Shown in pieces: positions 23,958-31,905 of a stretch of 40,453 nt of DNA. A program made the translations under genes and the position numbers. Origin of the DNA: an uncultured beta proteobacterium (GTDB taxonomy: Bacteria > Pseudomonadota > Gammaproteobacteria > Burkholderiales > Burkholderiaceae); contig CAIXDG010000200.1 of the NCBI GenBank assembly GCA_903918115.1, forward strand, positions 1 through 40,453, in the 5' to 3' direction. Position 1 is the stretch's first letter. Each line of letters opens with the position of its first letter. A model generated the notes under the pieces. The model was not told the origin of the DNA and made no database searches. It saw nothing but the letters and a program-made list of their open reading frames with translations.

Positions 23958-24714
23958 GATTCACCCGCTTACCAATAATAGTTGCCTGCAATTCAGGATC
24001 ATTAAAAAATACATCAGGGGGTAAATCCGCTAATAATTTGCCTTCTGCCAAAGCTACGATTCGCGTCGAATACTCGGCAACCAATTCCATATCATGCTCA
24101 ACTAATAGCATAGTTTTGATTCCAGCCAATTTAGCTGCAGCCATTAAGGTGTCCATAATGCCGCGCTTCTCACCAGTAGAAATACCGCTCGTTGGTTCAT
24201 CTAATAAAATCACCTCCGGGCTTAAAGCAAAGGCGCTGGCTATATCGAGGAGCTTTTTTTCGCCTTGCGATAAATAAGAGGCCTGCCAAGCCATTTTTTT
24301 GTCTAAGTTAAAGATAGCCGCTACCTCAAGCGCACGCTCAATTAACTCCGACTTAGAACCAACGTTTGACCAAAAGTTGTATTGCATATTGCGTTGCGAA
24401 ATAACCGCAGCAATAATCGTTTCTTGCACGCTTAATTGTGGAAAAATTTGCACCAACTGAAAAGCACGTGCCATGCCTAATTTAGCCAACGTAACGGGAC
24501 CAACCCCAGCAATCGATTTACCATGAAAACTCACCTCTCCATGGGTGGGCTTTAATAAGCCGGTGAGCACGTTAACAAAGGTAGTTTTTCCTGCGCCATT
24601 AGGGCCCACAATTGCCACTATTTCGTTTTCAAAAAACTGCAAACTAACATCTTGCAGAGCCTTATAAACGCCATAGTGTTTAGAAACACCTTTGGATTCT
24701 AAAATTGGCATCAT
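23950..24714 (-). CDS. livG: Liv-type ABC transporter ATP-binding protein (LivG), second system
   Basis: An ATPase of about 254 residues with Walker A GPNGAGKTT, signature LSQGEKKLLDIASAF (Gln replacing the usual second Gly) and Walker B VILLDEPTSGIS. The frame is open to 24825, but that part overlaps livM. The tandem ATGs at 24714-24709, preceded by GAGGAG and overlapping the livM TGA, are the likely start. Typical coupled livM-livG junction. Confidence 0.9.
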   Translation of the reverse strand: MMPILESKGVSKHYGVYKALQDVSLQFFENEIVAIVGPNGAGKTTFVNVLTGLLKPTHGEVSFHGKSIAGVGPVTLAKLGMARAFQLVQIFPQLSVQETIIAAVISQRNMQYNFWSNVGSKSELIERALEVAAIFNLDKKMAWQASYLSQGEKKLLDIASAFALSPEVILLDEPTSGISTGEKRGIMDTLMAAAKLAGIKTMLLVEHDMELVAEYSTRIVALAEGKLLADLPPDVFFNDPELQATIIGKRVNHA

Positions 24715-25679
24715 CGCTCCTCCTGCGGTGGAGCCGCAGACTTCTTGCCAGAAAATAAGCCCATAATTCCGCCAGGTAAAAAAACCACCAGCAGAATTAA
24801 CACAATGCCTAACACCAAACGCCAATATTGAGTTTGGCTGACAATTTGATCTTTCAGGCCAATAAATGCAAATGCGCCAATAATGGGGCCAAAGAAATTA
24901 TTGAAGCCACCAAATATGGTCATAAAAACAATATTGCCAGATTGAGTCCAGTAGGCAAGCTCTGGATCAGCTAAGCCTACCGGGACGACTAATAAGGCGC
25001 CACCAATTCCGCCATATATTGCTGAAATAACAAAGGAAATCAAACGAAAACGATGCACCTTTATGCCCAAATATTCGGCTTTGCGGGGGTTATCTCGAAT
25101 AGACTGTAAATGCAGTCCGAGTGGGGAATGCACAATCCGCCACATCACTAAAGCGAGAATAAGCATGACTGCAATTGAATAGTAAAAAAATGGGCCAATT
25201 AAAAAACTGGTTTTATCAATCTCACTTAAATCAAAACCCAATAAGCTTGGACGTATGACTTTAATTCCAGAATCGCCGCCCGATAAATCATAGAATTTAA
25301 AGAGAATGGAATGGAATAACATGCCAAAAGCTAAGGTCAGCATACCGAAAAATATTCGCACATATCGTACGCAAAGCAGACCAATCGGTATTGAAATAAG
25401 AAAACACACCAGCGCAGCTGCAAGGATATTAATTTCCATGCTTTTAATGCCAACCCGGCTGGTTAATATGGCAACGGTATAAGCACCCAATGCAACATAC
25501 ATTGCATGACCAAAAGATAAAAGGCCGGTGTAGCCAAAAAGCAAATTAAAGCCTAACAAAATAATGCTATAGGCCACAGCAGGCAGTAACAATGTCATGT
25601 AATAGGGACTTAAGATCCAAGGCGTACTACATAACAAAGCTAAGCAAAACACGATCAGCAATTTAAATTTAATAGTCAT
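24711..25679 (-). CDS. livM: Liv-type ABC transporter permease (LivM), second system
   Basis: A 322-residue permease with multiple membrane spans, the ILLGFNLLFGYTGLLSFGHAMY motif near the N-terminus and the coupling loop SIRDNPRKAEYLGI near residue 195. It overlaps livH by four bases and livG by four bases. It forms the membrane channel with the LivH at 25676-26557. Confidence 0.9.
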   Translation of the reverse strand: MTIKFKLLIVFCLALLCSTPWILSPYYMTLLLPAVAYSIILLGFNLLFGYTGLLSFGHAMYVALGAYTVAILTSRVGIKSMEINILAAALVCFLISIPIGLLCVRYVRIFFGMLTLAFGMLFHSILFKFYDLSGGDSGIKVIRPSLLGFDLSEIDKTSFLIGPFFYYSIAVMLILALVMWRIVHSPLGLHLQSIRDNPRKAEYLGIKVHRFRLISFVISAIYGGIGGALLVVPVGLADPELAYWTQSGNIVFMTIFGGFNNFFGPIIGAFAFIGLKDQIVSQTQYWRLVLGIVLILLVVFLPGGIMGLFSGKKSAAPPQEER

Positions 25680-26557
25680 TCAGCCGCCTTTCCATAAAGA
25701 CCTGAAGGCTTAATAATTAAGACTAAGATAACAATTAAATAAATGAGTAGTAGCTCTAGTTCTGCATAGGCATAAACAGCAAAGGCACGCAATAGACCAA
25801 CAATTAAAGCCCCTACTAACGCACCCCGCATACTCCCTAGTCCGCCTATCACTACTACCGCAAAAGCTTCTACGACAACCTCGGAAATCATATCCAGTGA
25901 AGCCGCGGAAGTTGGCACCACTAAAGCCCCACCAATCGTGCCTAACATCGTCCCCAAGGTAAAAATGGCGACATTAATCCAAACGCCGTTCACCCCAAGC
26001 GCCTCACTCATACGGCGATTTTCTGCGGTAGCGCGGACAATGCGACCAAAATTGGTTCTTTGCAGCATCCAGCCAAGCGCTAATGCTAAGAAAATACTCG
26101 AGCCAATTACGAGGGCTTTATATACCGGTATTGTCGTTGAAGCAAAATTTAATTTGCCATAGACCATGGAAATATTGCCCAGAGTCATCGGCGTCGCCCC
26201 CCAAAGCATGCGAATTAAATCTTCCAACACCAACATAATGGCAAACGTGAGGAGCAATTGAAAGCCTTCTTCGCGTTGATAAACTAAGCGGAGAAGTCGC
26301 TCTATTAATGGTCCAACTAGCCCGATAATAATTCCGGCCAACAATATTAGCGCCAGTAAATACGCTGATGAAATACCTTGTTGGAGAGCTAAGTTAACAA
26401 AAGTAATTCCAAAATAGGCGCCTAGCGCATAGAAGGCGCCACAAGATAAGTTCACAATTTTTTGCACGCCAAAAACCAATTGCAAACCACCGGCCAATAA
26501 AAATAATACCGCGGCATGGAAAATGCCACTAAGTACGATATCGATAAATGCTGTCAT
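25676..26557 (-). CDS. livH: Liv-type ABC transporter permease (LivH), second system
   Basis: A 293-residue permease. GGLQLVFGVQKIVNLSCGAFYALGAY corresponds to the LivH N-terminal motif (usually VNFAHG). The coupling loop is ATAENRRMSEALGVN and the segment before the last spans is GGLGSMRG. A hairpin with a T-run lies between the binding-protein gene and this start, as in the first Liv operon. Confidence 0.9.
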   Translation of the reverse strand: MTAFIDIVLSGIFHAAVLFLLAGGLQLVFGVQKIVNLSCGAFYALGAYFGITFVNLALQQGISSAYLLALILLAGIIIGLVGPLIERLLRLVYQREEGFQLLLTFAIMLVLEDLIRMLWGATPMTLGNISMVYGKLNFASTTIPVYKALVIGSSIFLALALGWMLQRTNFGRIVRATAENRRMSEALGVNGVWINVAIFTLGTMLGTIGGALVVPTSAASLDMISEVVVEAFAVVVIGGLGSMRGALVGALIVGLLRAFAVYAYAELELLLIYLIVILVLIIKPSGLYGKAAE

Positions 26558-26566
26558 AGGATGCTT

Positions 26567-26597
26567 AAAAACCGAGCCGCAAGAAAACGGCTCGGTT
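26567..26597 (-). terminator. Hairpin plus T-run between livK and livH of the second system
   Basis: On the minus strand AACCGAGCCG (26597-26588) pairs with CGGCTCGGTT (26579-26570), a GC-rich 10-bp stem with an 8-base loop, followed by TTT. It sits nine bases before the livH ATG. It should partly stop transcription after the binding-protein gene. Confidence 0.8.
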
Positions 26598-26606
26598 AGA
26601 GGCTAA

Positions 26607-27902
26607 CTAAAGCGTAATCTTTGCAGTTTCAAGCCACTGCCAAAAATCCATACCAGGTGGCTTTTGTAATTCGCTGCTAAATTTCTTATCCACAGGATTT
26701 GTAGTGACAAAGTCATACTTATTCTTGTGCGTTGTTAAACCTTGATAAAAAGTTTGTTCAGCAATATGGTCGCCCCGCATTCTGCCAGGGCCACCTAAAG
26801 ACTGAACCTCGATGCCTTCAATACCGGCAATAATTTCTTCCGTCTTAGGCCAAGCGCCACCCTTTGTTTTGATCGCTTTTTCAGTACCTGCTTTATATAT
26901 CTGCATAGCAAAGTAAGCGCGATCAGCTTCCCAGTTTGGATAATCTTTATATTTGCTGTAATAAAACTGCACAAATTCTTTCTGCAGCGGACTAGCATTA
27001 GGGTAATTAAAATCTAAGGTATTTAAGCCAAAGACCATACCTTCGGGAGTAAATTCTTTTTTCATTAAGGTTTGCTGAAAGCCCGCAGCAGGCATCACAT
27101 ATTTAATATCGCCATTAGCCAAGCCAGCGGCATGCGCATTTTGCATAAATACGGGTAGGTCAGCGAACAATAAAGAGGAGAAGATTAAATCCGGCTTCGC
27201 TGCTTTTAAGGCAGCAATATTGCTGGAAAGATCCATTGTGCCAACTTTTGGCCACTGCTCTGCTACCACCTTATGAGGAATACCAAAGCGCTTCAAGAGG
27301 GCCTGAAAGGCAGCCCAATTATTCCGTCCGTAAGAGTAGTCCGGATTAATACCTGCGATCGTGGCAAATTTACCTTTGTAGTACTTAATCGCCAGTAACG
27401 AAGCCATTACCGCCTCACACTCATTATCCGTAGAACGGAATAAATATTTTGGTGTCGGAATAGTTTCTTTAACGCCATCTTGGGAGGTGCCATCCCAATA
27501 GATGGTTAAGGCTTTCATCTCCTCAACTGTTGGGCTCATCGCCAGTGAAACGCCCGACGAAACAATACCTTGGACGCAGTCAACCTTATCCTGCAATACT
27601 AATTTACGAAAGCGCTCAGTTGTATCTTTAGCATTGGTTTCTTCTTCGACAATGAGTTCAACTTTCCTGCCGCCAATGCCACCAGTTTTATTGATCTTCT
27701 CAACTGCAAACATTGCGCCACGCAAGCCACATTCGCCAATCGTGCCAGCAATACCCGCTCGCGGCGCCAATATACCAACCTTAATTGGCGTATTTTGTGC
27801 GATAGCAGGAAAACCCCAGCCCCCTGCAGCAAGCAAAGAAGTAGCGCCAATCCCTTTAATTACAGAACGGCGGCTTTCATTTTGAATTAATTTCTTTTTC
27901 AT
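26607..27902 (-). CDS. Substrate-binding protein of the second Liv-type ABC transporter, Tat-exported
   Basis: A type I periplasmic binding protein of about 431 residues. The twin-Arg signal is SRRSVIKGIGATSLLAAGG with cleavage after FPAIA/Q. The mature start PIKVGILAPRAGIAGTIGE, GGRKVELIVEEETNAKDTTERF and the YSYGRNNWAAFQALLKRFG segment are typical. The frame is open to 27956, but GGGAG five bases before the ATG at 27900-27902 sets the start. It lies 59 bases after the GntR gene. The Tat signal may mean export in a folded state. The ligand is unknown, probably an acid processed by the PanB/PanE pair. Confidence 0.9.
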   Translation of the reverse strand: MKKKLIQNESRRSVIKGIGATSLLAAGGWGFPAIAQNTPIKVGILAPRAGIAGTIGECGLRGAMFAVEKINKTGGIGGRKVELIVEEETNAKDTTERFRKLVLQDKVDCVQGIVSSGVSLAMSPTVEEMKALTIYWDGTSQDGVKETIPTPKYLFRSTDNECEAVMASLLAIKYYKGKFATIAGINPDYSYGRNNWAAFQALLKRFGIPHKVVAEQWPKVGTMDLSSNIAALKAAKPDLIFSSLLFADLPVFMQNAHAAGLANGDIKYVMPAAGFQQTLMKKEFTPEGMVFGLNTLDFNYPNASPLQKEFVQFYYSKYKDYPNWEADRAYFAMQIYKAGTEKAIKTKGGAWPKTEEIIAGIEGIEVQSLGGPGRMRGDHIAEQTFYQGLTTHKNKYDFVTTNPVDKKFSSELQKPPGMDFWQWLETAKITL

Positions 27903-27961
27903 TTTGTCTCCCATTTTTATGCAATACAAAAAAATAAACAACTTCAAACACTTCAAATCTG

Positions 27962-28645
27962 TTAATGATCTGGTAAAACTGTTCTACGAGTGAACTCCTC
28001 AATGTAGTCAAGCAACTTATCTAATGCTTGCCCTGCAGCCTCTTCATGCCCTGCGGCAATTTCATCTGCTAGCGTAGCGTGTAAAACGGCAATACTTGAA
28101 ATACTCACTTCCTGATTAAAATTTCCGAACCAAAAACGGCGCGACATTCCATGCAAAGTAGTCATAGCTGCTGCCGCATATTCATTTTTAGCGGCCCGAA
28201 TTGTTAAGTCGTTTAATTCTTTATCAACTTTTAGAAAAAGTGCATTATTTTTTTCTTTAGCAGATCTGCGAAAATCTTTTGCCAGTCTTATAAATTCGGC
28301 ACGCTCATCATTTGTCGAGCGTTTGGCCGCTTTTTTACAAATTAATCTTTCTAATTCGCGCCTAGTTTCCAATACCCGCAACTGCTTCTGAGGATTTAGA
28401 TCGGAAATAAAAATTCCCCGCTTCGGGAGAATGGTTACCAGATGTTCACGACTTAATCTTTGCAACGCTTCGCGGATTGGTGTTCTGCCTATTCCCAATA
28501 AAGTAGATAACTGACTTTCAGAAATTGGGGTGCCAGGGGCAAGCGACATAGTGGCAATCATTTCTTCAAGTCGTCGATAAGCCTGGTCCGAAAGCGACAT
28601 GTCCTCGATTGCATCTGCTGGTTTCCTTTTGACCAAAGTATCCAT
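27962..28645 (-). CDS. GntR-family regulator (FadR/FCD subfamily)
   Basis: A 227-residue regulator. The winged helix (about residues 20-85) contains AYRRLEEMIATMSLAPG, LGIGRTPIREALQRLSREHLV and KRGIFISD. An all-helical FCD ligand domain follows, with the possible metal-binding His in TLHGMSRRF and HATLADEIAAG. It lies inside the operon, between the ABM-domain gene (21 bases away) and livK, so it is probably the local pathway regulator. FCD effectors are usually small carboxylic acids. Confidence 0.88.
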   Translation of the reverse strand: MDTLVKRKPADAIEDMSLSDQAYRRLEEMIATMSLAPGTPISESQLSTLLGIGRTPIREALQRLSREHLVTILPKRGIFISDLNPQKQLRVLETRRELERLICKKAAKRSTNDERAEFIRLAKDFRRSAKEKNNALFLKVDKELNDLTIRAAKNEYAAAAMTTLHGMSRRFWFGNFNQEVSISSIAVLHATLADEIAAGHEEAAGQALDKLLDYIEEFTRRTVLPDH

Positions 28646-28666
28646 TTTGTTTATTGTGCTTTTCTC

Positions 28667-29236
28667 TTAAGCAAATTGCTGAGGGGCTTCGGCGCGATCA
28701 AACATGCCGTAATCACGACAAACCTCAAAATACCTTAGTTCATATTGTGAGGTAGTACTTAATTCAAGCGGTCTAGAGATTTGATTAACCAGACCAATAC
28801 CGCGCTGCGTATCTAAGACGCCACGAAATAGTTGTACATTATTGCTGCCACTAACCCCCGCTTGAAATACGCTCTCAATTGCAGTGAAATCGCCAATTAA
28901 GATCGCTACCTGCTCACGGTCTTTAGTCGCACCTAAAGAAGGTGCGCCAACTTGCTGCGCGCCAACCCTTAAGCGGTAGTCCGCAAGTATGAGGCTGCGC
29001 CCGCACACCTGTGCACCATAGTGGTCTGGCTGACACCGCCACTGCGAAAGCGCTAATTCGTCACGCCATTGCGAAAAGGAGAAGTACCAACCACTCTTTT
29101 GTAAGTTTTCAAAACGCTCTACCGCAATAAAACCGGGATTTTTTTCGACAATTGGGCGCAAACCCGCAGCCATACTAAAGTAGGTCTCTACAGATCCCTC
29201 TTTGGGCAACACATCGAAAAAAACCGCCTGTAGCAT
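28667..29236 (-). CDS. ABM-domain protein (antibiotic biosynthesis monooxygenase family) with unassigned C-terminal part
   Basis: A 189-residue protein. Residues 1 to about 95 look like a dimeric alpha/beta ABM fold (LQAVFFDVLPKEGSVETYF, NPGFIAVERFEN, WRDELALSQWR), followed by ILADYRLRVG. The remaining 90 residues (REQVAILIGDFTAIESVFQ, LVNQISRPLELSTTSQYELRYFEVCRDYGMFDR) are not recognised but may be a second alpha/beta half. It starts four bases after the membrane hydroxylase stop, which indicates tight coupling. The role could be a monooxygenase or a small-molecule binding partner of that hydroxylase. Confidence 0.65.
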   Translation of the reverse strand: MLQAVFFDVLPKEGSVETYFSMAAGLRPIVEKNPGFIAVERFENLQKSGWYFSFSQWRDELALSQWRCQPDHYGAQVCGRSLILADYRLRVGAQQVGAPSLGATKDREQVAILIGDFTAIESVFQAGVSGSNNVQLFRGVLDTQRGIGLVNQISRPLELSTTSQYELRYFEVCRDYGMFDRAEAPQQFA

Positions 29237-29240
29237 CTAT

Positions 29241-30080
29241 TTATGCCCGCAAAATTTGCTGTTCATCCGCAGATAAAATCGGTCCTTCCAGGGTAACCTT
29301 TTCCTCCTGTACTTGCCCCTCTTTAAACTTATTAATAATTGGCTTTAACTTAGGATCAATATAGGTTTCATCAAAACCATTAAACAGAGTACCAAGAAGA
29401 CTTCTTTTAATATCCGAAGTTCCTAAAAACCAATCTGCCACTGGAAAAGTGAGGTTCATATTTTTATGCATCATGATGCCCAAATTATGATGAGCCGCAT
29501 GGTGGCGGCGAATGGTATTTACAAACGGTATATTACGTACAAACCAATTTTCTTTGACATGGCAGCAAAAATGAAAAGTTTCATAAAGCAAATAGTGGCC
29601 AACCATGGTGATATAAAGAATATAGCCAACATTGGGATTAAAAATTTGTGCTGCAATGTAACCGAAAAGTGTGCCGAAAACACCCAAGACAATTAAAACG
29701 CGCCATGGGAAAAACACAATGCGAAACTCTTGGACGGTATCAATGGTGTAATCATTGTCAGTAAAGTATTGATGATGCTGGCGAGTATGACGGTCATAAA
29801 TAGCGCGCAATGCAAACTTATCAATTAAACGGTGCATCACAAAAAAATGCATACCCCACTCTACAAAATTACCTGCAATAGCAACTGGAATGACCGTTAG
29901 CCAAGCCCAGCCTGGGTTGACTAATTGAGAAGCGCAATAATAAATTGCTACAAAACCCGCTAAATACATCACTCCAATATGCGCGATACCGTTATAAAAC
30001 GGGCTAACAGCGCCAATATACGCTGCGCGAAACTTCCGTTGGCGCTCATTCATGAACATGGGTTTTGCTGCTGAGCTCAT
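29241..30080 (-). CDS. Fatty acid hydroxylase/sterol desaturase superfamily membrane di-iron oxygenase
   Basis: A 279-residue integral membrane oxygenase. The His clusters that bind two irons are all present: HFFVMH, HTRQHHQYF, YETFHFCCH, RRHHAAHHN and MHKNMNLTFPVADWFLGT. About four to five hydrophobic spans separate them. Such enzymes hydroxylate or desaturate lipidic or hydrophobic substrates with O2 and an electron donor; no donor gene is nearby. First gene of the presumed ten-gene operon down to panE. The promoter region shared with the divergent cupin dioxygenase contains twin inverted repeats. Confidence 0.85.
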   Translation of the reverse strand: MSSAAKPMFMNERQRKFRAAYIGAVSPFYNGIAHIGVMYLAGFVAIYYCASQLVNPGWAWLTVIPVAIAGNFVEWGMHFFVMHRLIDKFALRAIYDRHTRQHHQYFTDNDYTIDTVQEFRIVFFPWRVLIVLGVFGTLFGYIAAQIFNPNVGYILYITMVGHYLLYETFHFCCHVKENWFVRNIPFVNTIRRHHAAHHNLGIMMHKNMNLTFPVADWFLGTSDIKRSLLGTLFNGFDETYIDPKLKPIINKFKEGQVQEEKVTLEGPILSADEQQILRA

Positions 30081-30144
30081 TGTTTAACCTCCTAAGCTAA
30101 AGATAAATAAGCAAACTATTCAAATCCTCAAATATGTTTCTGAT

Positions 30145-30179
30145 ATATTACTTGAATATTAATTATATTACGCGAATAT
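30145..30179. promoter_or_regulatory. Twin inverted repeats in the divergent promoter region (candidate operator)
   Basis: Two copies of ATATT-N5-AATAT occur at 30145-30159 and 30165-30179. They differ only in the five-base centre (acttg, acgcg) and start 20 bases apart, close to two helical turns. They lie between the divergent hydroxylase (start 30080) and cupin dioxygenase (start 30273) genes. This is a plausible dimer-pair binding site for the operon GntR regulator or another factor, possibly overlapping promoter elements. Confidence 0.5.
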
Positions 30180-30272
30180 AAGTGCGGGGATACCCTAATA
30201 TTGAGGCGCTGTGCACGCCAATAAGCTAATATTTTGATATCGTTGATGAAGATTTATGTCAGGAGAAAACTA

Positions 30273-30884
30273 ATGTCGGCAACTGCCCATCCAATTAGCC
30301 CCTTGAGGGATTTTGTCATTTCAATGACCCATTTAGTCAATGAAACGCAGGATGAACCTACATTAGTCAATAAAGGTAGCGCCTTACTTAAACAGCTGAT
30401 TGCAGATGACTCTTGGCTACCCACCTTCTGCACCATTCATCATCAAGAATACTATCAACAGTTTTTATTGCATACAGACCCTTTAGAGCGCTTTTCAGTA
30501 GTTAGCTTTGTTTGGGGGCCAGATCACAAGACACCAATTCATGATCACTGCGTTTGGGGTCTGATTGGTATGCTGAGGGGCGCTGAAATTAGTCAGCGAT
30601 TTACCCACGATAGTAATGGCAAGTTAGTGCAAGATGGTTCAGAGGCCATCCTTAACAAAGGCGAAGTTGAGGCTGTTAGTCCAGATATTGGCGATATCCA
30701 TATTGTGCGCAATGCCTCCTCAACCGAAAATGCAATTAGCATCCACGTCTATGGAGCCAATATTGGCGCAGTTAATCGGCATACCTATCATCACGAAACT
30801 GGCGAAAAGAAACGGTTTGTTTCTGGCTATTCATCAGCACAAGTACCCAACTTATGGGATCGCTCAGCAAATCCTAAAATTTAA
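30273..30884 (+). CDS. Cysteine dioxygenase-family cupin (thiol dioxygenase-like)
   Basis: A 203-residue non-heme iron cupin. The three predicted His ligands are His90 and His92 in TPIHDHCVWGLIGMLRG and His143 in GDIHIVRN. The WGLIGMLRGAE stretch matches bacterial 3-mercaptopropionate/cysteine dioxygenase relatives; Leu97 rather than Cys stands where mammalian CDO has its crosslinked Cys93. The frame is open from 30234, but AGGAG lies six bases before the ATG at 30273. It is transcribed away from the hydroxylase operon. Oxidation of a small thiol to a sulfinate is the family reaction; whether this copy uses a thiol is open. Confidence 0.82.
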   Translation: MSATAHPISPLRDFVISMTHLVNETQDEPTLVNKGSALLKQLIADDSWLPTFCTIHHQEYYQQFLLHTDPLERFSVVSFVWGPDHKTPIHDHCVWGLIGMLRGAEISQRFTHDSNGKLVQDGSEAILNKGEVEAVSPDIGDIHIVRNASSTENAISIHVYGANIGAVNRHTYHHETGEKKRFVSGYSSAQVPNLWDRSANPKI

Positions 30885-30918
30885 ACACTACTACTTACCT
30901 CGCCAGCTCCGCAGATAT

Positions 30919-31779
30919 TCAAGCCCGTTGTTTAGGGTTGGCCATCGAAGCGTCGTAACTATCAATCTTAGTGTCTTTGTATAAAATCTTGGCACTTTTC
31001 TCAGTAATGCTGTGATGTAAAGCAACAAATTCGGGGTCTAAATCCTTCGTAGGTCTAGGCTCGTGAGTAAATGTTTTGTACGCATCAGTACCGCGGACTA
31101 AAGTCGCCGAATCATCACCTTCAATTTGCTTAACAAAAGTGGGAATATAGCGAATGGCAAAGCCAATGCGCCGATCAGCAGAAGGATTCGGTGGGGAGCC
31201 ATGAATAATCCGCACATGATGTAATGACATTTCCCCAGGTTCTAACTCTAAAGTAACTGCCTCAGCCTCGTTTACCGCCATCGCAATTTCTTGGCCACGG
31301 GTGAGCAGATTATTTTTCGCAAAAGAGTCTCGATGTGGAAGTTGGTCAAGCATATGGGTGCCAGGAATAATCGCCATTGCCCCATTAGTGTGATTACTTG
31401 GCGATAAAGCGATCCAGGCTGTAATCACGTCTGGTGAAGATAGGCCCCAATAGGTCGAATCTTGATGCCATGAGACGAATCCAGGGTCATTGGCCTCTTT
31501 AATAAAAAAGTTCGTAGTCCAACACAGGATATTTTCACCATATAAATCCTCTATTGCATCAAGAATTTTGCTATTGCGAACCAACTCATTAAGCCAAGTA
31601 AACAGTAAATGTGTTTTATGACGTTGGGAACCATTTAAGGGTTTGCCTTGTTGGGTTTCGAAAGCCTCAAGTTTTTGGCGAATTTCGTGGGTCTGCTCGG
31701 CACTCAAAACCTTTATCTTACTAAGGTAACCTTGTTCCTTATATTGCTTTACCTGCTGCTCTGAAAGAGTTTTTAACAT
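30919..31779 (-). CDS. Phytanoyl-CoA dioxygenase (PhyH) family Fe(II)/2-oxoglutarate oxygenase
   Basis: A 286-residue hydroxylase using Fe(II), O2 and 2-oxoglutarate. The facial triad is His105-x-Asp107 in SWHQDSTYWG and His193 in RIIHGSPPNPS. Arg203/Arg204 in ADRRIGFAIRYIP would hold 2-oxoglutarate. AWIALSPSNHTNGAMAIIPGTH is typical of the family. The gene converges on the cupin dioxygenase (34 bases between stops) and follows the sodium symporter gene by 126 bases on the same strand. Bacterial PhyH enzymes hydroxylate diverse small molecules, so the substrate is open. Confidence 0.88.
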   Translation of the reverse strand: MLKTLSEQQVKQYKEQGYLSKIKVLSAEQTHEIRQKLEAFETQQGKPLNGSQRHKTHLLFTWLNELVRNSKILDAIEDLYGENILCWTTNFFIKEANDPGFVSWHQDSTYWGLSSPDVITAWIALSPSNHTNGAMAIIPGTHMLDQLPHRDSFAKNNLLTRGQEIAMAVNEAEAVTLELEPGEMSLHHVRIIHGSPPNPSADRRIGFAIRYIPTFVKQIEGDDSATLVRGTDAYKTFTHEPRPTKDLDPEFVALHHSITEKSAKILYKDTKIDSYDASMANPKQRA

Positions 31780-31905
31780 GTGTTCCGCCCTAGAATGAAA
31801 TCTCAGCCGCCAACGTAATTAATATACTACTAATAGACTACTTGCCGAATAATTATTGTCTTTATGGGAGTGCTACGCTTTTGCTGATAGTGGTTCATCA
31901 GGCAT

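Noticed and set aside
24715-24825. Longer LivG start at 24825 in the second importer
   Set aside because: It would run 37 codons through the livM coding region, whereas a well-placed GAGGAG and ATG sit at the livM stop codon.
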